Assembly (NCBI RefSeq): GCF_008367235.1
Contig: NZ_VTZS01000004.1
Span: 1-64,000, forward strand
Length of the DNA: 64,000 nucleotides
Source: Pareuzebyella sediminis
Lineage (GTDB): Bacteria; Bacteroidota; Bacteroidia; Flavobacteriales; Flavobacteriaceae
Direction of reading: 5' to 3'
A program made the position numbers and the translations under genes. This document shows, piece after piece, positions 7,124-15,704 of this stretch (its first letter is position 1; each line of letters opens with the position of its first letter). The notes below the pieces were generated by a model that did not search any database, was not told the DNA's origin, and saw nothing but the letters and a program-made list of their open reading frames with translations.

Positions 7124-9382
7124 TTAAAAGGTAAAGTTGAGATTCGTAAAAAAATTTCTTCCAGGGGCATAAATGGGCGCGTTGGTACCTCTTACCGAAC
7201 GGTTAAGATGTTCAAAGTAATGCTCGTCCAACAGGTTGTTGACTCCCGCGTTTACAGAAAAACTAGAGGTGATTTGATACCCAATTTCAACATCCAGCAA
7301 GCTAAAGGAAGGAGTTGCGGTTTCACCAAATTCGGTTGAAGCCCTTGATTGTTCGGCGACATAGCGGAAAATCACTTCGGGTCTAAGCCGATCTTTGAAA
7401 TAGGTGCCGTAAAGGGAATAGCGCATATCCAATGGGGCAATGGCAGGTAGAGGTTCGTCTCGTTCCAAGTCTTGCCCATAGGTATAGGCAAGGCCCATGC
7501 GATGGGATAAGCCTGCAAATAGACCCTGATTCCAGCTCACTTCAAACCCGGTCTTGAACGCCTCATCAATAGTTATAAACTGACGGACGCCCGGACTCGC
7601 AGGAAGCCTTGGTGCTAATGTAGTATCAATTACAGATGAGATATAATCTTGCAAGTACGCCGCGAATAGATCTACATGAAGGCTTGAGTTTTTGGCGAGG
7701 GGCCACTTAAAGGTCAAATCAGCCTGATAATTGACCTCCGGTGCCAACTGCGGATTGCCCAACATTTCAAAAGGATCCTGACCAACAGGAAAATAATTGA
7801 TAAATCGCTCCGTTAAACTTCCGCTTCGTTGCGCCCGTGCCAACCATACGCCTGCTTGCAGCTTATTTCCGAAACCTTTTAATATACCTATGCTTATATT
7901 GGGGTTAACTTGGGTGATCTGGGTTTCAGGATTGACCTGGGTAAACTCTTGGGTTGGGTCATTTACATCGGCGGTATTAATATTCATCCGACCGGATATG
8001 ATGTAGTCCAATGACCTGCCATTGATGTGGTATTCGGTAAAAAGCCCAATTTTACTGATTCGACCATCTTGCCAGGCATTGTCTTCCACTGTATTTCCAG
8101 CCATCGGGCTCATTAAGAACTCCCGAACCCTTGTGCCTTCGGCCCCTTCTACCCTAAGATCTGCACCGGCATACATTTTGCCTTTTAAAAATTTCCAAGC
8201 ACCTTCCGTTCTACCTCCATAATTATAGGTTGTGGCGAAGGTCTCGGCATTCATCATTCGCGGATCCAAAGGTTTTAACAGGTTGTCCATCAGGTGATCG
8301 ACAAACGACCCAAAGAGCGTAGTGTTCCAACTTTGTAGGGTCTTGCCTTCAAATTGTACGTCATGTCGCGCATTGAACAGCCAAGTGTCATCTGCCCTTA
8401 AATCCATAGGCAAAGCAGGAAAGTCGGCGTCCCGTGCCCTGTTGTACGTGGCTGATAGCCGCAACTGTTGATTGGAAGTTAATCTAATGCCGATATTGGT
8501 TCCAAAGCTTTTTCTGCTAAAATCTGCTTGCACGGTTTCGTTGTTTCCGGTGGTGTAATCATCGCCTTGAGACCAGGATGCAAAAAAGCCGATATCATAT
8601 TTTTCGCCACTTATTCCGAACTGGCTTTCTCCTCTCAGTAGGTTCCCATTGCTCTCGTATCCGCTGGATAAGCGTCCATAAAGGTCAGGAGTACTACTGA
8701 ACCGTAATTTTGCGGGAATAAAATTGATGGTAGCGCCAAATCCAGTTCCGAATCGCAGCGCATGCGGACCTTTAAATATTTCAATACGGTCCATCATATT
8801 AGGAGCCATTTGGCTTGTGGGAGGATCCATTCGGTTGGGGCAGGCCGCTGTAGCACTTTGCGCCCCATTCAGTACCACATTGAGCTGATCGTACTTGAAC
8901 CCCCTAAAAACCGGATCAAAACCATAATTGCCACTTTTGCGAATACTATTGAATGAAGGGGTTTGATTCAGTATGTTGGCCGCATCATGTTCTAAGCGGT
9001 CTTGATACGCTATCTTGATTTTTCCTTCGGGTTGAACACCTTGTGGCTTAACGGCGATGATGGTGACCGGATAAAGATTTACCGTAACTTCTTTTCGGTA
9101 AAGCACTTCATTGTCAAGGGCCGCGATAAGCGCTTCACCTGACAATGACCATGAGCCATAGTTCACATGTGATAAAAGTAAGGTCGCTCCTTCGACATAC
9201 GAAAAACGAATAACACCGTTTTGGTCGGATAGACCGTTCTGCTTACCGTATTCGAATGTGGCATCTACAATAGGTAAGGCACTATCCACATCAAGTAACC
9301 TGATTTCTTTTGGTTCAGATTGGGCAATTAGTGTTGAGGATAGCCAATAAAAGGCCACCATCAAAATGTTGTTGAAACTCAT
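7124..9382 (-). CDS. TonB-dependent copper receptor, OprC/NosA-like
   Basis: This is an outer-membrane TonB-dependent receptor of 752 aa. It has a signal peptide (residues 1-20), a carboxypeptidase-like regulatory domain (about 25-100), a plug domain (about 125-225) and a C-terminal beta-barrel ending NLNFTF. The plug contains ACPNRMDPPTS, a hallmark of the OprC/NosA copper receptors: Cys181-x3-Met185 aligns with the CxxxM copper ligand, and the barrel has VDHLMDN with His363-x-Met365, matching the HxM ligand. Both halves of the known copper site are therefore present, supporting copper uptake. No conventional TonB box was pinned down. The small CNGKC protein upstream (9491-9886) is on the same strand and probably in the same operon. 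Confidence 0.85.
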   Translation of the reverse strand: MSFNNILMVAFYWLSSTLIAQSEPKEIRLLDVDSALPIVDATFEYGKQNGLSDQNGVIRFSYVEGATLLLSHVNYGSWSLSGEALIAALDNEVLYRKEVTVNLYPVTIIAVKPQGVQPEGKIKIAYQDRLEHDAANILNQTPSFNSIRKSGNYGFDPVFRGFKYDQLNVVLNGAQSATAACPNRMDPPTSQMAPNMMDRIEIFKGPHALRFGTGFGATINFIPAKLRFSSTPDLYGRLSSGYESNGNLLRGESQFGISGEKYDIGFFASWSQGDDYTTGNNETVQADFSRKSFGTNIGIRLTSNQQLRLSATYNRARDADFPALPMDLRADDTWLFNARHDVQFEGKTLQSWNTTLFGSFVDHLMDNLLKPLDPRMMNAETFATTYNYGGRTEGAWKFLKGKMYAGADLRVEGAEGTRVREFLMSPMAGNTVEDNAWQDGRISKIGLFTEYHINGRSLDYIISGRMNINTADVNDPTQEFTQVNPETQITQVNPNISIGILKGFGNKLQAGVWLARAQRSGSLTERFINYFPVGQDPFEMLGNPQLAPEVNYQADLTFKWPLAKNSSLHVDLFAAYLQDYISSVIDTTLAPRLPASPGVRQFITIDEAFKTGFEVSWNQGLFAGLSHRMGLAYTYGQDLERDEPLPAIAPLDMRYSLYGTYFKDRLRPEVIFRYVAEQSRASTEFGETATPSFSLLDVEIGYQITSSFSVNAGVNNLLDEHYFEHLNRSVRGTNAPIYAPGRNFFTNLNFTF

Positions 9383-9490
9383 TTTAAATTGATTTAAAGT
9401 TTACAAAAGGCAGTATGCCATGTGCATACCCAAGGTGGCAAGGTCTGCCATGTTCAGCAGCTTGTCCATAAATAATCGGTACTCGACCAA

Positions 9491-9886
9491 TCAAATCAAG
9501 GATGTCAAATGGAGTTTCGGTGGGTGGAAAATAGCAGCTATGAAAGACGACGCATAAAATTCATCTTCATAGCCAGGGTTGAGTTTGTTCTCATAATTGT
9601 ACGTAAAAGGCAACCAATCGAATGAACCCTCAAAACAATAATAAAAGACTTCAAATGTTTCCTTTTTGCTCGCAGGCGCTTGTTTTTCTTCTTGTTCTTC
9701 TACTTTTCTTAGTTGTTCGGATAGATAGCATTTTCCATTGCACGTAGTCATTGGTTTCTCCCTATTGATACATAACACTTCTGCAATAAATTCTTGGTTG
9801 ATTTTAAAGTCAATCAGAATCCCGATCTTGGTCAGGTGGGAAAGCATCAATGCCACGATCATCAATATGGAAAACGCTCTTTTCAA
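9491..9886 (-). CDS. Small exported protein with CNGKC motif, partner of the copper receptor
   Basis: The protein is 131 aa with an N-terminal hydrophobic segment (residues 1-22, signal or anchor) and a short mature part. Its notable motif is TTCNGKCYLSEQLRKVEEQEE at about residues 47-67, a CxxxC pair followed by an acidic and lysine-rich helix. Small proteins of this kind are common in Bacteroidota just upstream of TonB-dependent receptors, but I know of no assigned function. Adjacency to the OprC-like receptor (about 110 bases) suggests a role in metal handling, with the two cysteines as possible ligands; this is inference. Additional cysteines occur earlier (EVLCINRE) and near the centre (YYCFEG). 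Confidence 0.65.
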   Translation of the reverse strand: MKRAFSILMIVALMLSHLTKIGILIDFKINQEFIAEVLCINREKPMTTCNGKCYLSEQLRKVEEQEEKQAPASKKETFEVFYYCFEGSFDWLPFTYNYENKLNPGYEDEFYASSFIAAIFHPPKLHLTSLI

Positions 9887-10086
9887 ATACGCTTAATTTT
9901 TTTGGAAAAGTGATGCATTGTTTCAGGCCTTACATGGCTTACGATAGTGAGTATATATAAAAAGTGAGCTGCTTTCGAAGCACCAAAATTTCGGTGAAGC
10001 ACCAAGTTTCAAACGGATTTAAAGCCTTGATTTTACTACTATTTCACCTATTTTTACACATTCTTAGCTGGGAGCTCTAGTAGGGT

Positions 10087-10563
10087 TTATCTGTTTAAAA
10101 ATGAAGAATACATCCAAACTAATTTTTCTTGTTCCCTAATATAATCACTCATTAGTGCATTTGTTCCTTCGTCATCAGCATCTGAAGATATGGTAAGTAA
10201 TTCCCGTTGAAGTACTATGATGGTTTGAAAAGAGGCTAAAATGTCTTCAACTGCCTTTGTTCCGTCACTCACTTGTACACTTTCTTTTATTTTTGAAGTA
10301 ATGCGATAGTCTGCATAATTGTGCTTTGGCGTGTGCCCTAAAGTTAAAATTCGTTCTGCAACTTCGTCTATTTTCAAAAGTAAATCATTGTACAATTCTT
10401 CAAATTTCAAATGTAATTCAAAGAATTTCTCCCCTTTTATGTTCCAATGATAGCCCCGAGTATTTTGATAAAAAATGGAATAGTTGGCTAAAAGCTCATT
10501 TAATTTTTCGGAAAGATATTTTGCTTTGTCCTTGTCAAGTCCGATGGCATTTATCTTGTTCAT
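10087..10563 (-). CDS. dps: Dps family DNA-binding/ferritin-like protein (copy 1)
   Basis: At 158 aa this has the usual Dps length and four-helix ferritin fold. The dinuclear ferroxidase site typical of Dps is visible: YHWNIKGEKFFELHLKFEELY (His, then His and Glu spaced as in the family) and, after it, KIDEVAERILTLGHTP. Dps dodecamers oxidise and store iron using hydrogen peroxide and protect DNA in oxidative stress or stationary phase. The N-terminus lacks a lysine-rich tail, so DNA binding is uncertain. A second, clearly paralogous Dps gene lies at 62314-62790. A flavobacterial promoter-like box stands upstream at 10597-10604. The gene appears monocistronic. Confidence 0.9.
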   Translation of the reverse strand: MNKINAIGLDKDKAKYLSEKLNELLANYSIFYQNTRGYHWNIKGEKFFELHLKFEELYNDLLLKIDEVAERILTLGHTPKHNYADYRITSKIKESVQVSDGTKAVEDILASFQTIIVLQRELLTISSDADDEGTNALMSDYIREQEKLVWMYSSFLNR

Positions 10564-10596
10564 TTTTATACTTTTTAGTTGTTAATCTTCCTTGAA

Positions 10597-10604
10597 CAAA
10601 GGTA
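10597..10604 (-). promoter_or_regulatory. Promoter -7 box candidate for dps copy 1
   Basis: On the minus strand this reads TACCTTTG, a match to the Bacteroidota -7 consensus TAnnTTTG, 33 bases before the start codon. I see no good TTG at the expected -33 spacing, so the assignment rests on one box. Confidence 0.4.
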
Positions 10605-10971
10605 TAAATCCGATTCCGTATGGTCTGTAACATTAATCACTCAAGACATATATTTATTGGGTAAGTTTTAAAATGGCCTGCCTAGGCGAAGTGACCTAGA
10701 GCGCTAAAAACGGTAAGTACTGATTAGCTTTTGGGGTTAGGGGTGATGAATCATAATAAAGACCAAGAAATTCGGGTTTGCTATTGCAAAATAGGAGGCG
10801 AAAAAAGAGTCCACTTTAGTTGGGTTAATGAAGCCTTTAAAGCGATGTATAGTGTTGTAGCATTCCGCCGGCTACTATACTTTCAAATAGATTGATGAAG
10901 ACTGTTTGTCCCGTTTTAGGTTCGAAACTGCGCCATAGCGATATGTACGAAGTTCTCTTATTCCCGCAGTA
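10605..10971. other. Intergenic stretch with a possible hairpin
   Basis: No gene is supported here. An imperfect inverted repeat at about 10847-10881 (TATAGTGTTGTAGC, then GCTACTATAC) lies about 90 bases beyond the bestrophin stop in its reading direction and could be its transcription end, although no long T-run follows. Confidence 0.3.
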
Positions 10972-12027
10972 TTAGAATTGCACTCCGAAATCAGCGGGGA
11001 ACTGAGCGGGTATTTCGCTTTTATCCTCTCCTAGATTTTGTCTTAAATCTATTTCAATGCCCCGTGAAATGGTTGATATAGGAACATCGTTTGACGTTCC
11101 CTCAAAAGGGCTTTCACCGGTTCGACCAATCCGTTCCATAGTATGGAACATCCAGGCGACCGCTGTATAAATGGGAATAGTAAACCACATAAAAAGATTT
11201 CTCCATACGGGATAATCAACGGCAATTTCTTTTCCAATATCCATGAATTGTGGCACTAAGGCCATGGGCAGGAGCAGCAAAAGCAGCCACATAAAATAGT
11301 GGTTTAGGGACGCATATTGTCGGGGGTAGGGAAAATTCTTGATGCGTTCCGTTTGCCCTTGAAGGGTGAAGAGTTCTTTGATGAGCCCTTCAAGTTCAAG
11401 AAATGAAAACTCCCATATAATTCCTTGGTCCTTTAATTTTTTAATATGATGTGATTGCAGATACAGTAGTGCCGTTTGGTGGTTATCTATGTTCATCACA
11501 TTTTCTAGATCGCCTTGCGACAGATAGGGTTTAAGGGCCTCCTGCAAAGTAGCATTCTGTTCGGGCGGCCGAATACCCCATTCGGTATTCGTTTTATGGT
11601 GGCTAGTGGTTTCCCATGGTTTTTTATTTCGCATGGCATATCTCAACGCGGTCATCCATGCGATATGCCGATACGTCAACACTTTTATTTCTTCCTTAAT
11701 GCTCTCCTTGGAAACAGGCTCTTTTGTATGTTCATCGGAGAGCATATCTTGAACAAATACACCAAAAGTACGCGAAGTGTTGACGATACCTCCCCAGATT
11801 TTCCGGGCTTCCCAAATTCGTCCGTATACCGCATTATTTTGGAACCCGATCACGAATGCAACCGCTGTTCCTATTAAGGCCATCGGAGTCCATGGGATTC
11901 TGAACCTATCTAATTCCAGGAAATAATAGATGGAAGCCCATATTGCAATGATGAAAATGAACCAAAACGTTTCAAAGCGCGTCCATCTCGCCATGTCGAT
12001 TATGCGATATACTTTGCCTGTGTACAT
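10972..12027 (-). CDS. Bestrophin-like chloride channel (UPF0187 family)
   Basis: The 351-aa membrane protein begins with RWTRFETFWFIFIIAIWAS and has four hydrophobic segments in two pairs, at about residues 20-70 and 235-295, as in bacterial bestrophin homologues. Family hallmarks include FVIGFQNNAVYGRIWEARKIWGGIVN in the N-terminal half (pore-lining helix and R-x-W-E-A-R segment) and a C-terminal region with HTMERIGRTGESPFEG. Such proteins form pentameric anion or cation channels. The gene stands alone between dps and the beta-helix protein. Its upstream region contains a repeat also found upstream of the TfoX-like gene near 21.7 kb. Confidence 0.85.
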   Translation of the reverse strand: MYTGKVYRIIDMARWTRFETFWFIFIIAIWASIYYFLELDRFRIPWTPMALIGTAVAFVIGFQNNAVYGRIWEARKIWGGIVNTSRTFGVFVQDMLSDEHTKEPVSKESIKEEIKVLTYRHIAWMTALRYAMRNKKPWETTSHHKTNTEWGIRPPEQNATLQEALKPYLSQGDLENVMNIDNHQTALLYLQSHHIKKLKDQGIIWEFSFLELEGLIKELFTLQGQTERIKNFPYPRQYASLNHYFMWLLLLLLPMALVPQFMDIGKEIAVDYPVWRNLFMWFTIPIYTAVAWMFHTMERIGRTGESPFEGTSNDVPISTISRGIEIDLRQNLGEDKSEIPAQFPADFGVQF

Positions 12028-12056
12028 AATTTGGGTATTTGGTTTTTTTTAAATAG

Positions 12057-12145
12057 TGGCTACCGACCTGTGTGATGCAGTTCGTTGATTTCTATGGAAA
12101 TATAGCAAAAACCGGTAACTAATAGGTGAATACCTGTCTCCCTAT
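12057..12145. repeat. Upstream repeat, copy 1 (pair with 21676-21764)
   Basis: The stretch around TGGCTACCGACCTG, CTATGGAAATATAG and CCTGTCT aligns over almost 90 bases with 21676-21764. Both copies lie upstream of a minus-strand gene, 30 and 60 bases from its start. No open frame is conserved between them, so this looks like a regulatory or small mobile repeat rather than a gene. Confidence 0.5.
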
Positions 12146-12265
12146 ACCATTGTTTCAAGGACTACACCACTACATAGAATATCTTTTTTACTGTGGAATT
12201 TCATGTATGGGTCGTAATGACTAGCGAGTAAGCTTTTTGTATTTGGTTGAACTATTTTAATGACA

Positions 12266-14494
12266 CTATTTTTTTCTGTATTGATCGAGATATAATCCCA
12301 TTTGATCAAAGGGAAGGGCTTTAAATCCTGGAATTCTCTCGAACACTTTCGAATCAGGTCTCAGGTTGAAATTCTCTTTTTTATAATCCTCAAAACCTGG
12401 ATCTTCATCTGTTCTATAATTGTTGACATAGGTACATTGTGCATGTTCGCCACCCACTAAATGTAAGGGGTCTTCAGGCCCCCCGACAATTAAATTGTTG
12501 GCCATCACATTTCTTCTGGCCCGCATTCCTTCCCACTCTTCTCCGTCAATAATAGGATTCAGATACTTATGTAACGCTGGATATCTTTCAGAATAAGGAC
12601 TTTGATATATATTCACATTTTCTAGCAAACGCCTTCTTAAAAGTCCGTTTTCACCGAACATAGAGGGCCCACCTCCGCTGTACCACGTATAATAATGTGC
12701 CGATATTTCAACCGTATATTTTATGGGTTCAATGACTATGTTGTTCTTAAATCTTAAATCCCAACCACTATTGGTGAACAACGCCCCATGGTTTGTGTTC
12801 ATTTTATAAAACACATTTCCAAATACCAGTACATCTGTACTCGAATCATCACAGTAAATACCCATATTCATACGATCGGGATTACCGATATGATGAAAAT
12901 AATTATACCTGATGATGTTCCCCCTGTCACTTGGGTCTCTGCCAATATACCAAGGCGAAGTATCATCGGAGTTCAGGGTTACATGATGAATATTATTATA
13001 TTCAAAAAGATGTTCATTCCCATGAACGTAAATCCCTTGCCATTCGGAGTTGAAAATTTCACAATGCGAGATTCGATTGCCGCAACCATCGATATTGATT
13101 CCGGACCAGAGAAATTTATTACGCCTATTATAATTATGTACTTTACAATTCTCTACATAATTATTGCCCGGTATCAATTTTCGCTTGTTTCCACCGCTTA
13201 AATAAATACCCCCGCTACCCGTATTGTAGACATCGCAACTTAAAATACCGTGATTGGAACCTGCTTTTCTATCCCAATGTGTGTATTTATAAATATGCCC
13301 TTGTAGGTTTCCTATTTGTCGTGAAATGGGTACCCCTTCATAATCGTCGTGTGTCACATGGGGAAAGGTTTGCTTAGCGCCTTGCCCCATAAAAATACCA
13401 CTGGTACCAACGTTCCTAACCGTACATCCGGCAATTAAATTGGTAGATCCTCTTTCTATATACACGCCGATACCTCTGCCTACTTCAATGGTCAGGTCTC
13501 GTAGGGTGACATAACTCGCTCCTTCTAAACTAATAATAGGATCTTCCAGTATGGAAACCATGATGTAACTATCATTCATGCCACTCGGCGGCCAGAAATA
13601 CAAAAGGCCCGATTCATGGTCCAAATACCACTCTCCCGGACTATCCAATTCATCAAGAATATTATAGGCGACATAATGCCGAAAATCACGCCCACTGCCT
13701 ACTCCATATAAAGAGGGTTTCGATAGTTTAACTTCTTTCTTCTTTACATCTATAGATTCAACCAAAATATTATCATCGGCATATCCGTACATAAAAGACC
13801 CTTGAAACCACACATTTTTTTGTCCGGCCCATTTATCGTGCCTGGGGTCTGTATATTGAAATGTTCCTCCTCGATCGCTATAATCACCCGTACGAGGTAC
13901 AGATCCCTTATCGATAACCTTTCCGATTTTTATATAGCCCTCATTCGGATACCGCGCCAATGTCATGGCCTCGCTATTAAAAAAAACCTCTAATTGTGAT
14001 GGGGTTACGGACATGGCATGGCCGTATTGCGTTATTTCTCCGTAATCATAAATACCAAGTTCTTTTAAGTTTACCTGAAGTACATTTTTTGCGGCCTTTT
14101 TTGTCAATCGTTTTAAAACAGATCTATTGGTAACTTTTTTAAAATTTTCAGGAGCAATACTTTTGCCCCCCGTAATACGTACCTGCTCCTCAGGCAAGGC
14201 GCGCCAAACAATTGGACTGTCAGGGTCACCTGAGTCGTTTTCATTTAGAATGAAAGGTTTGTCCTGATCATATTGCCCTTTACCAATCCATACCGTTATA
14301 CCGCCTTTGGGCATATCATTCGTCACTTTATATTGTCGGATTAAATTGCGTGCAGCTTCAAGGGTTGCTACAGGATTCTCTTTTGTTCCTGAATTCGCAT
14401 TGTTTCCGTTTGCGGTCACATAGATATCTTGGGCGCAACCGTATATTACCCAACAAAATGTGCAATAAATAATCGCAATTATATTTAATTTCAT
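12266..14494 (-). CDS. Secreted right-handed parallel beta-helix protein, probable polysaccharide-active enzyme
   Basis: The start at 14494 (MKLNIIAIIYC) gives a signal sequence ending YGCAQD, which could also be a lipobox. The mature 720 residues begin with IYVTANGNNANSGTKENPVATLEAARNLI-type sequence, the usual opening of beta-helix glycan-active proteins, and continue with many short N-, G- and I-rich rungs (for example NCKVHNYN, NYFHHIGN, GIYCDDSS). Related proteins are polysaccharide lyases, epimerases or glycoside hydrolases, and the catalytic family cannot be fixed from motifs alone. It has no SusC/SusD partner nearby. The upstream side abuts the palindrome at 14584-14641, the left edge of the second accessory array. 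Confidence 0.75.
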   Translation of the reverse strand: MKLNIIAIIYCTFCWVIYGCAQDIYVTANGNNANSGTKENPVATLEAARNLIRQYKVTNDMPKGGITVWIGKGQYDQDKPFILNENDSGDPDSPIVWRALPEEQVRITGGKSIAPENFKKVTNRSVLKRLTKKAAKNVLQVNLKELGIYDYGEITQYGHAMSVTPSQLEVFFNSEAMTLARYPNEGYIKIGKVIDKGSVPRTGDYSDRGGTFQYTDPRHDKWAGQKNVWFQGSFMYGYADDNILVESIDVKKKEVKLSKPSLYGVGSGRDFRHYVAYNILDELDSPGEWYLDHESGLLYFWPPSGMNDSYIMVSILEDPIISLEGASYVTLRDLTIEVGRGIGVYIERGSTNLIAGCTVRNVGTSGIFMGQGAKQTFPHVTHDDYEGVPISRQIGNLQGHIYKYTHWDRKAGSNHGILSCDVYNTGSGGIYLSGGNKRKLIPGNNYVENCKVHNYNRRNKFLWSGINIDGCGNRISHCEIFNSEWQGIYVHGNEHLFEYNNIHHVTLNSDDTSPWYIGRDPSDRGNIIRYNYFHHIGNPDRMNMGIYCDDSSTDVLVFGNVFYKMNTNHGALFTNSGWDLRFKNNIVIEPIKYTVEISAHYYTWYSGGGPSMFGENGLLRRRLLENVNIYQSPYSERYPALHKYLNPIIDGEEWEGMRARRNVMANNLIVGGPEDPLHLVGGEHAQCTYVNNYRTDEDPGFEDYKKENFNLRPDSKVFERIPGFKALPFDQMGLYLDQYRKK

Positions 14495-14583
14495 CTTGTA
14501 GTTTCTGTATGGCATTCTTTTCTTTTTCAGGAGGAGTATCTAATTAAATAACGTCGCCAAGCTTTGTTTTTTGTGGTAGGTCT

Positions 14584-14641
14584 ACAGCGGTTTGCGTATG
14601 GTGCGTATCCCTAAGGGCATGCGCTATTCTTCTAGGGGGCC
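14584..14641. repeat. attC-like palindrome, site 4 (degraded ends)
   Basis: The sequence begins ACAGCGGTTTGCGTATGGTG and contains CGTATCCCTAAGGGCATGCG. Base by base it follows site 3 (3332) through the inner stem, but the outer CCAAC/GTTGG arms have decayed to ACAGC and AGGGGGC. It marks the downstream edge of the second array, between the beta-helix gene and the MORN gene. Confidence 0.55.
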
Positions 14642-14650
14642 GTTCTTTTT

Positions 14651-14899
14651 TTATTTTTTTGTGACTTTATATACGTTGCCCTCTTTGTCATAAGTAGTCC
14701 ATTCGCCTACGGGTTCGCCTTTTTCAAATGCTCCGGATCGTTTTATAGTTCCATCCAGACGATACCACTCCCAATATCCTTCTGGTTGGTCATTTATGAT
14801 TTTACCTTTTGACCAAATGGTCGCTCCGTTGGCATGATACTTAATCGTATACCCATCGACTATCTCACTTTTCTTTGGGTCGTTTTTATTTGTTTTCAT
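14651..14899 (-). CDS. Small MORN-repeat protein (YwqK-like)
   Basis: The 82-aa protein has about three MORN-type repeats: YHANGATIWSKGKI, GYWEWYRLDGTIKRSGAF and GEWTTYDKEGNVYKV. These G-x-W-x-x-Y/W-x-x-x-G units are also found in YwqK, annotated as an antitoxin-like family in Bacteroidota, and in longer surface proteins. There is no signal peptide, so it is cytoplasmic. It lies 32 bases downstream of the YdeI-like gene and probably shares its transcript. I see no toxin-like partner next to it, so an antitoxin role is not supported. Confidence 0.7.
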   Translation of the reverse strand: MKTNKNDPKKSEIVDGYTIKYHANGATIWSKGKIINDQPEGYWEWYRLDGTIKRSGAFEKGEPVGEWTTYDKEGNVYKVTKK

Positions 14900-14931
14900 T
14901 ACTCAGTGGTATTAATGATATCGGTAGGTTT

Positions 14932-15570
14932 TTATCTTTTCATGGATTTATAGTGGTCATGTAATCCTATTCCCGACAATATCATAGGCTCACACTTTTC
15001 AATCCTAGATATTCTTGTCTTCGATTGCTTGGGTTGTGAAAAATAAAGAATATAACCTCTCTGTCTTCCAGGCGTCAGTGCTTCAAAGGCGGTTTTCAAA
15101 ATCGGGTCTTTTTCCAATTTTGCGTCAAACTCCTCTGGTATGGGTTCGGGATTCTTTTTGAATTGAATTTTTAGTCCAGCTTTTTCAACCTCGATAGATT
15201 CAAAGATATAAGCCCTTATGTCATCTTCGATAGTAATAATTTCATTACTGCTTTTAAACTTAAAAAGCCTTACTGCCTGTGAATTTGGGCCAGGTTTCAC
15301 CAATAGGTTTTTGTCGTCACTCAGCAAGGATCCTTTAAAAAAGCCGATACTACAATATTCTTTTAGGGCACTTACCATAAGAATATTTTTGTTCTGAAAA
15401 GTGTAGCAAGGAACGCCCCATTTAGATTCTTCTGTCAGCCCACAGGTAAGGACTATTTTTCTCAACAGCTCCAGTTCTGAAGTCCAAGTATGCACTTTAC
15501 ATTCAGGTGTGCCTCCGAGGGGACATCGGCCGCAACCTTCCTTAAAATAGTTGTCGACAGATTTATTCAT
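14932..15570 (-). CDS. YdeI/OmpD-associated family protein with DUF1801 domain
   Basis: The 212-aa protein has an N-terminal DUF1801-type fold (residues about 25-125, with ELELLRKIVLTCGLTEESKW, WGVPCYTFQNKNI and LKEYCSIGFFKGSLL) and a C-terminal YdeI-type segment (FEALTPGRQRGYILYFSQPKQSKTRISRIEKC). In Enterobacteria YdeI protects against some peptides and bacteriocins, but the biochemical role of the family is not settled. A cysteine cluster at the N-terminus (CGRCPLGGTPEC) might bind metal. It is a frequent accessory gene in Bacteroidota. It forms a two-gene unit with the MORN gene between two palindromes. Confidence 0.8.
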   Translation of the reverse strand: MNKSVDNYFKEGCGRCPLGGTPECKVHTWTSELELLRKIVLTCGLTEESKWGVPCYTFQNKNILMVSALKEYCSIGFFKGSLLSDDKNLLVKPGPNSQAVRLFKFKSSNEIITIEDDIRAYIFESIEVEKAGLKIQFKKNPEPIPEEFDAKLEKDPILKTAFEALTPGRQRGYILYFSQPKQSKTRISRIEKCEPMILSGIGLHDHYKSMKR

Positions 15571-15638
15571 TTTTCTTTAAAAACAGTTTCAAACTCTTCA
15601 ACAATCATTTTATTCATTGTCTCTTTTTTTAATTGCCA

Positions 15639-15695
15639 CCAACGTTTTAGGTATGGTGCGTGTCCCGTAGGACATGCACGATGCCCGTTGTTGTA
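15639..15695. repeat. attC-like palindrome, site 5
   Basis: The site starts CCAACGTTTTAGGTATGGTG and ends CGTTGTTGTACAG. The inner stem GGTATGGTGCGTGTCC pairs with the right arm, whose complement reads GGGCATCGTGCATGTCC, around a CGTAG turn. It is homologous to sites 3 and 4 and lies between the YdeI-like gene and the AraC-type regulator. Confidence 0.65.
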
Positions 15696-15704
15696 CAGCA
15701 TTTT

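Noticed and set aside
14651-14899. Toxin-antitoxin pair based on YwqK similarity
   Set aside because: The neighbour is a YdeI-like protein and no toxin-like gene is adjacent.
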